A stretch of 64,000 bases of DNA from Ulva prolifera (Eukaryota; Chlorophyta; Ulvophyceae; Ulvales; Ulvaceae): positions 3,812,430 to 3,876,429 of the forward strand of contig CM041204.1 in the NCBI GenBank assembly GCA_023078555.1, read 5' to 3'. Positions 57,555 to 64,000 of the stretch are shown piece after piece; within the stretch, counting starts at the first letter, position 1; every line of letters starts with the position of its first letter. Below the pieces are notes generated by a model. That model was not told the origin of the DNA, made no database searches, and saw nothing but the letters and a program-made list of their open reading frames with translations. The position numbers and the translations under genes are program-made.

Positions 57555-59623
57555 TCATCCGTTTTTGGCACTCACATGGCGCTTGCGATGGCTGGAGTAC
57601 AGGCGGAGTATGAGCTCAAAGAGCCGGGGGAAGGCAGTCTGAGTCCGCCTCTGCCATTCTAGCCACCGAGGAGGCATCTCAGCCTGTGAGAAGGTGCCAC
57701 AGTCCTTGCCCGCTGCAAAGAGGGACCGGGACTTGCCTGACAGGGCCCATGGCGACATGACTGATGCGAGCACGATGTCAGCGTATGTGAATCTGTCCCC
57801 CATGATGTACCGCCTGCCATCCTCGAGCATCTTCTCCAGCTCAAACAGCGCAGCTTCGGCCCGGCGCTCGGCTTGCGCGCCAGCAGAAGGGGGGAATTTC
57901 TGCATACACCCGCAGCTGCTGAGCCTTACTTCAGCGGTTGAGCCTGTGTCGAAGCGCTGGTCGCCTGGTGTATGGGGCGGGTGTGGCTGTGTTTGTGGGC
58001 GATACTGTCAGCGGTACAGGTGACAGAAGCAACGAAGACCATTTGTTGCCCTGTTGCCACCAATCTAAATGTCACACCATCTCACAAAAAAACTCTATAG
58101 GACAGCCATATGCTGTGACGGCGAAGCAGCCGCAGGAGACCTGGGAGAACAATTCACCTTGAGGGTTCACAGTCGCAGGCACAGGATGTAATACTGCTGT
58201 TCAGCTCTGCTCCTTGGTGCACACATGGTACTGCTTTTCCGCGAGGTCAGAACAGTGGCCTGTGCCCATTGACACAAAAGTGAACCTCGAGAGATGATCC
58301 GCGGCATCATCAACATGCTCATTTGTGTGACGATCATAAGGCTCTGAAAAAGGCAGTCTACAGACTATTCCAGCTGGTTCGATTAGATGTCCGTAGACGC
58401 ATTTAGCCTTTGGTCACACTGCTTGATTGCCGGGGCTGAGGCTCTGACTTCCAGACAGTTGACGTGCTTGCCAGGTATGCTGCATGAAGGCATGTACAGC
58501 ATGGACCACGATTCGTGATGCACGATGCTCCCTGCTGCATTGGGCCACGTTGCGGACATACACAAAGGGGAAAGCAAAAGATGTGAATGACCTGCCTGGA
58601 CTCACATTACCTGGTAGTCACTGAATCAGAACGACTGATTGCATGACTGCTTGCCTCCAGAGGCCCAGTCAACGTGGCAAGGGAGTAGGATCAGCTGATG
58701 TATCGTCAAGAAAGCCCACCTGACTGACAAACTTGACCATTACTGGCAGCAGCAGCCGCAGGGCAATCCGTTGCCACAAGGGCAGGCTTTCATCATAGCA
58801 TCCCCATATATGCAGGATCATGAACGGTTCCTCCTTGCTTGCAGGTATCAAATGAGCATATATCATTCGCTGCATATCGACGCCAAATCTGCACCGCTCT
58901 CATCAAGGTGGAGCACTGATCTGCTCATGGCACTGTATGTTATACGTCAAACAAGCAAGGACACAAAGGCGACGTGATGGAATTGTTGACGACACATGCT
59001 GCGCATATATCTGCAGCTGAACACAAGCAGCAACCGGAGACCATACTTGTCCAGCCTCGCCTCAAGTTGTGCAATCTTGGGGTCAACTTCCAGCCACCTT
59101 AGCGATTCAGCATCTGCTCCATCACGTTGCAAAGCCCCATACAGCAATCTGGAGCAATTAGCGCTCCCGGTCACAATGGTCTGCCCTGTGTCCTGTGCTG
59201 TCAGACCCAGCTGTGGCACAGGCCTGCCCATCACGAACAACCCCAGAATTGCAACATTTGCTTCCTGCATAGATGTAATCTGCTGGTCCTGCTTCGCCAT
59301 TGCACCCGGCTGCAGCCCAAATGTACACGCCGATGAGCAATTGCGCGCACTTCAACGTACGACGCTCCTGACAAGTCCAGGCACCATCTGACTCTCTCAA
59401 CAAAGTGGCTTGCGCGAATGGACTCCAGCTTGAAGACTCGTCGGAACGACTGCTTCTTCAAAGCGATCGGAGCCAGCCGGAATCCCCAAGGCACGATTAC
59501 AGACAGCAGCGTGAAGGTGACGGAAAGCGCCATTCGCAAGGCACTCGGCATTGGCAAGAACCCAAGGATGAGAAAACAGAACGTCGCGAGGCAGCTGAAG
59601 AGAAAGCCGCGTCCTAACCTCAT
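57555..59623 (-). CDS. Glutathione S-transferase-like protein with N-terminal membrane anchor
   Basis: Four exons join in phase 0: 59351-59623, 59025-59264, 58720-58869 and 57555-57899, giving 335 residues. Two hydrophobic stretches come first (FLFSCLATFCFLILGFL and ALRMALSVTFTLLSVIVPWG), then the thioredoxin-like half: KLESIRASHFVERVRWCLDL fits the 'S-x-Y-x-x-K-V-R-W-x-L' helix, with GRPVPQL before strand 3 (cis-Pro) and TGSANCSRLLYGAL as the 'S-x-x-I' helix. The helical half has QLEARLDKYG, the helix IALRLLLPVMVKFVSQ, then GRRYIMGDRFTYADIVLASV, the GST N-capping box (GDRFTYAD). GSTs conjugate glutathione to electrophiles or act as reductases; membrane fixation of a soluble-type GST is uncommon. 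The acceptor of exon 3 was chosen by phase and could differ. Confidence 0.75.
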
Positions 59624-60543
59624 ATTGGCAAGCACCTAGTTAACCGCGCGACTTCGGTTCAAATCTAGGAGCCTGTGCAAGGGAGCGTGCACTTAGCCTT
59701 CCAGTATACACGGCCTATAGATGTTGTAACTGTCTCACTGCGTTTGGTTGGGGAGCATATCATTCACGTGGCAGAGCGCGTTTGCCACACGCAAATCAGA
59801 TGGACCAACAACATCAGCATTACGCCGTTGCCTTGTGGCCCTGTCTCAACAGACAGGACCGTCATTGAATTGCGGCATCCTGCCAAGCGTAAATGGGGAT
59901 CGACTCTGCAAGCGTAGCCGGTTTATCGGAGGTAGAGGAGCGACGTCAACGCCTGTGGAGACAGTGTCGTCGGTGCACTGAACACAACTGTTGGCTCTGC
60001 TCTTGCACACGGTGTACATGCCCATGACAAATTTGCGCAGGGCAGAAGAGCTTGATGTACAAAGATGCATTGCCTGACTTGATGTCATCACGTTGATGCT
60101 TGTGGTCGCTGCTTTGTCAGTTTATCATCACGCGACGCTCTCCAGTGGCAGGTTGGCGCACTGCCATGATAACATCGCCGGAAGAGGTGTGCTTCATTTT
60201 GAAACGATAGACGATAGACGCAAGACGAAGCTGCCTGCCCCCGCTCCACCGCAATGGCCGTGCAGGTCCTTGTTCCTGCAAGGTTTCTGACGTTGACGGG
60301 GCATTGGGTAGCTTGTGTGGCGCTGGCAATCGATAGAGTGCGAGATTCTCGTAATCTGTCTTCAGTCACCACTGCACAGCCACTCTGTTTCAAGAGAACA
60401 TCTGGTCACTAACTGTGCGTGGCGTGCAGAACCAAATTGCAAATTCAGTCGGGGACTCTGGGGTTCTGTATGCAAGCTTCCTGCTGTGATCTCCTGTCTT
60501 AGCAGGAACAGCAACACAGATTATTCAGATTGGCTTTGTGCAG
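59624..60543. other. Divergent region upstream of the GST-like gene, including unresolved TMEM107-like 5' exons
   Basis: Start of the GST-like gene lies on the left and the last TMEM107-like exon on the right. The N-terminal exons of the latter must lie here. The stretch near 60.08-60.14 kb (TLMLVVAALSVYHHATLSSG) is a candidate, but I could not join it with confidence. Confidence 0.4.
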
Positions 60544-60811
60544 GCTGGGCGCCCTCGCCTTCGCTGCAGTGATGCTTGGGGCTTTGGAAATAATCTCTCT
60601 GATGATTGGATATACAATGTTCATGCGGACATGGAGCTCTTTCCAGACACTCATTCACTTTGCCGGTCTGGTGTTGGTACCTTCATTCATACAGTCCAAC
60701 TGGTCCATGGCGGCGCTTACATCCATAGTGATACTGTCCAGTGTTGTACCGTGTGTCATTGAAGGTACATTGGGCATATGTGCAAGCAGACTCACATTTC
60801 AACGTTGGTAA
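60544..60811 (+). CDS. TMEM107-like protein, last exon (5' exons unresolved)
   Basis: The exon follows a good acceptor (tttgtgcag) and encodes about 88 residues with three membrane helices: LGALAFAAVMLGALEIISLM, LIHFAGLVLVPSFI and SIVILSSVVPCVIEGTLG. The spacing of LG-x-x-E, MF-x-x-T-x-S-x-x-x-x-x-H, F-x-x-x-x-W and S-x-x-P-x-x-x-E follows TMEM107, a four-helix protein of the ciliary transition zone that helps control which membrane proteins enter the cilium. If right, the organism makes flagella at some stage. It is divergent from the GST-like gene and convergent with the RCC1 gene. Only the C-terminal two thirds are accounted for. Confidence 0.55.
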
Positions 60812-61509
60812 GGTGGAAGCCCGGCGCAGCCTGCAAGCATGGTTGCTTCACACCGTGGTTTGCTGGCTTGATTGAGTCCCTACCAAACAACAAGCAGGTC
60901 AGCTGGGCATAGCTGCTCCTTTTGGGCTGAACTGCATTCCATGCAATGGATACCTAGATGTACACGTCTGGGTAGCTTCAAGGGACCGGGTGCCTGTGTG
61001 TGCTAAGTTCCAGATGACACAGTACAATCTGGAGAAGGTGTGTTGTACTGGACCAGCGCGGCTCTATGCGGTTTTCAGAGTGATGGGAACACAAGGAGCC
61101 GTTCTCAGATACAGTTAACGTGTTAACTTTAACAGCCACTGGATGGTAGGAACAATCAGGTGTAGTTACATGTATGGACAAAACGTCAAGATGTGTCCGA
61201 TGTGGCTCTTTTTGCACATGACCATTTTTGGAGTTGGGCATGAGCCACGACCTGGTGCCATGTGGTACTCACGAATGATATGGAAGTACACACGTGAAGG
61301 ATTTCTGGCGGTTGTGTAACACGAGACATGGTACCCTCAGACAGAACAAGCAATGCAGTTAAACCTGTAGGACGGCATCATGTCATCTGCTGGGTCATTA
61401 CTGAAAAGTACACCTGCTGTTGCTCATCCCACACTGGCGATGCACTCTGTTCCACACTTGGCACAAGATAACGCATAGCCGTAAAACCAGTGGCTGGAAC
61501 CACGTATGT
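60812..61509. other. Convergent intergenic region: TMEM107-like and RCC1 genes
   Basis: It contains the 3' regions of both genes. No conserved frame or repeat is visible. Confidence 0.5.
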
Positions 61510-63890
61510 CTACGCAGGCGCAGTGACAGCGAGCACATGGTTGGTTCCCAGAGCGACCTGTGAGACCGGGTCCATATCAGTGATCAGCACTGGCTGCTTG
61601 CGAGCAGCGCCCACGCATGGCATCGCAGCTTGGCCATGAGCGGTCTGTGCAGCGGGCAGCTCTCCACCCCGCGTCGTGTCTGTCACCTGGCCCCACATCC
61701 ACAGCTTGCCATCTGGGCTGACGACTGCGGATGCGTCGCCGCCTGCCTCCAGCTGATGCACACCATCAAAGTCCCCCTGCACACGGATACCACTATTGCA
61801 GGGCTAAAAGCTCTGAATCACATTCACACGCATGCCCACGACTGTTGGGTGCAACTGAACACCGCACCCTCTTGCCATGACTCAGGCAGCTCGCCCCAGA
61901 AGTGACAACGAGATGACGCACAGGACTGTGCTGGCACGGGAGGAATCTGTCAAGTCACCGGAGGCCCACACCAAGGCAGCCATATGCGTGCTCGACCCAC
62001 AAGATCTGGCAGAAACTCAAGCACGATGGAGAAAGCATGGACAGGCCTCTCCGGGAGCTCACCTCAAAGCGCATGCGCTTCAGCGACGACAGGATCGCCG
62101 CCGGCGAGTCGGCGTCATGCCGGATGCGCATCTGCCAGACGTCCGCCCCGTCGGACATCAGCAGGTGTGCACGCCCGGCTGCGATCCGGCTCATCTTCGG
62201 CAGCGCCCTGACGAAGCGCGCCGAGCCCCCGCTGCACAGCATCCCCTGCGCCGCGCCGCGCCCCCAGAGAACCACGGCACCCGACCGCGTCAGCGCCGCG
62301 CAGAACGCTGTCCCCGCCACGACGTCCACAGCTCCCCCATGCTCTGCAATCAGCCGCGCGGGTCGCCCGTCCACCGGCCAGCCCTCCGTCTGCACCGCGT
62401 TGCCGTTCGCAAACTGCTGCTCATGGCCGTAGCCAAACATCCACACCTCCCCGGCCGCGGTGAGCGCGACGCTGCATGGCCCCGCTGCCGCAGCCTTCAC
62501 GACTGGGACCTCATGTAGCCCCAGCGCCTTCCACCCCGCCGCTCGCGCTGCCCGGTGTGCCTCCTCTGGCTGAAGGTGCCCCGCGCCCTGAGCTGCACCG
62601 TCATACCCCAGCATGCCATGATCTTCCGCAAACAGCGACAAGCCCGGGCCAGCGTTCGGGCCCCCGCCGCGCGGCATCGCGCTGAGGAGGTCCACGAACT
62701 GCTGGGGATTGCGCACGCCAGCTGTGAGGCCGAGTGCAGCGAGAGTCTTGTTGAACTCGATCTCTGCAAAGGTGACGACGCGGGGGCCGTCTGAGAACGC
62801 ATCAAATGGTGGACTGACGTCCCGTCCGATTCGCACGGGAAAGTGGCTCTGGTTAGGCACGATGTCGTTCCACTTGAGCAGGTCTGAGACACTTGAGAGG
62901 CCGGCTGCCGCGGCTGCACGTTTGTTTGCGCTGACATGCGCTGCATCGACAGGGATGTGGGTGTTGGCAATGCTGACAGCGGACTCCTTGTCCAGTGTGG
63001 GTGGCGGCCGCGAGAGGTGGCCTGCTACAGCATCACCCGTGGCAACGGACTGTAGGCCCATCGACTGTAACTGCAAATCGGTAAGGGAGTCTCAGTCACC
63101 TAGCGCTCGAGTCTGCAAGCGGCTAGTGACAAGGCATGGACCCATTGTATCAGTCATGGACACAAGGCCAGTTGAAGATGAACATCTAGAGGTACACACC
63201 CTGCTGTTCATGTGATCTCGCATGACCATCACCGGCATTGAGTTTGAATCCCCAAACCTCGCGGAACGCTTGCTGATCCGAGGCTTGTCAAACTCAGAAT
63301 TCAACGACTGCAATGGACTCCCCAGCCCTAGTTGCCCCCAGTCGTTACTACCAGCGGCCCACATGCTCCCATTCTGATCGATGAAGAGCATGTGGGTGTC
63401 ACCTATTGCGACATTGCTAAATCTGGTTGATGGGTCCAGTTGCTGGATCATCCGCGGCATCCCCTCCGAATCAGATCTTCTACCAATACCGAGCTCGCCA
63501 TTCGTGTTTCGGCCCCATGTGTACACTGATCCATCCTCAAGGATAGCTGCAGAATGTCTGTGTCCCGCAAAAATACCCGCGATGGGTAGCGATGGCAGAT
63601 CCCGGACCGTTTTCGGCCTGATCAACGTGCCATTCAATGGAACTCCACATTGATTACTATCGCTCTTTCCCCTGCAATGACAGCTCGGCTCAGGTGCGCC
63701 CGCATCTCGGGAACAACACAATAGTGGCAAACAGCTGATGACGAAGTCACGGTCGACAATGCCAATGCAGGGCTGCACCAACTGCGCCCTCAAAGAAGGC
63801 ATACCATGCTATAAGCTTCGATAGCGCTTTCTTGTCTTTCTTGAGCTGGTGTGCAGAGTCCCAGGCTGCCTTCGTGGCGGATGCACCCAT
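61510..63890 (-). CDS. RCC1-repeat protein (seven-bladed propeller)
   Basis: Four exons join in phase: 63805-63890, 63200-63671, 62063-63064 and 61510-61776, giving 608 residues. RCC1 proteins fold into a seven-bladed propeller and act as guanine-nucleotide exchange factors or scaffolds. Repeat hallmarks recur: LIAWGKSDSNQCGVPL, then GHRHSAAILEDGSVYTWGRN with NGELGIG, DTHMLFIDQNGSMWAAGSND with GQLGLG, CSVALTAAGEVWMFGYG, AFCAALTRSGAVVLWGRG, HLLMSDGADVWQM, DASAVVSPDGKLWMWGQV and the closing LGTNHVLAVTAPA. The third and fourth blades are separated by a longer stretch without repeats (roughly residues 190-370). The layout and length recall RCC1L/WBSCR16-type proteins more than nuclear RCC1, but the exact subfamily is not settled. 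Start MGASATKAAW was chosen because it begins the phase-consistent first exon. Confidence 0.85.
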
Positions 63891-64000
63891 GAGGCAGACG
63901 TTGGTCCAACCCACCAGGTCCAATCAGGTCTGATGAGCACGAGATTGACTCCAGCTATTGTAGACTCCTGCTTCAAGTCCTAACAACGTGGCAAGTGGTC

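Noticed and set aside
59640-59680. Sequence cggttcaaatctagga looks like a tRNA T-arm (B box).
   Set aside because: The flanking bases do not form a T-stem, and no A-box lies at the right distance upstream.
1-64000. Search for CRISPR arrays, bacterial operons, phage or transposase genes.
   Set aside because: None seen. The window is eukaryotic nuclear sequence, and no reverse transcriptase, integrase or transposase motif was found.

Overview
The window is nuclear DNA of an intron-rich green alga. This is an inference. The supporting evidence is: two calcium-dependent protein kinases (CDPKs) of the plant/green-algal type; multi-exon genes with GC-rich exons; splice donors that mostly read GTGCG, GTGTG or GTACG with TGCAG acceptors; and a TMEM107-like cilium transition-zone protein, which suggests a lineage that still builds flagella. 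A chlorophyte fits best, but the species cannot be named from the sequence.

Layout. From 1.2 to 4.2 kb on the minus strand is a membrane-anchored histidine-acid-phosphatase-family protein whose catalytic motifs are altered. From 5.9 to about 25.9 kb on the minus strand is one very large gene of some 23 exons and roughly 4,000 residues. It has a cytoplasmic coiled-coil start, a single membrane anchor, repeated fibronectin-III-like modules, two cohesin-like modules, Ig/BIG-like modules and a dockerin-like calcium loop. Two tandem CDPK genes follow on the plus strand (27.5-30.4 and 34.8-40.1 kb), with the same exon plan but very different base composition. An intronless gene of the mostly bacterial DUF6924 type sits between them, in a region with long pure C and G runs.

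The right part holds ordinary housekeeping genes: a small heat-shock protein with a transit-peptide-like start (42.2-43.2, minus), Elongator subunit ELP4 (44.8-47.8, minus), ribosomal protein eL19 (48.6-50.5, minus), a TCAIM-like DUF4460/DUF4461 protein transcribed divergently from eL19 (51.0-55.0, plus), a membrane-anchored glutathione S-transferase-like protein (57.6-59.6, minus), the last exon of a TMEM107-like gene (60.5-60.8, plus) and an RCC1-repeat protein (61.5-63.9, minus).

For the phosphatase, both CDPKs, HSP20, ELP4, eL19, TCAIM-like, GST-like and RCC1 genes I traced every exon by splice sites and reading phase, and the phases close exactly. The large gene was traced exactly only over its first main exons. 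There is no operon logic; the only functional grouping is the CDPK duplication. Intergenic DNA is rich in short tandem duplications.
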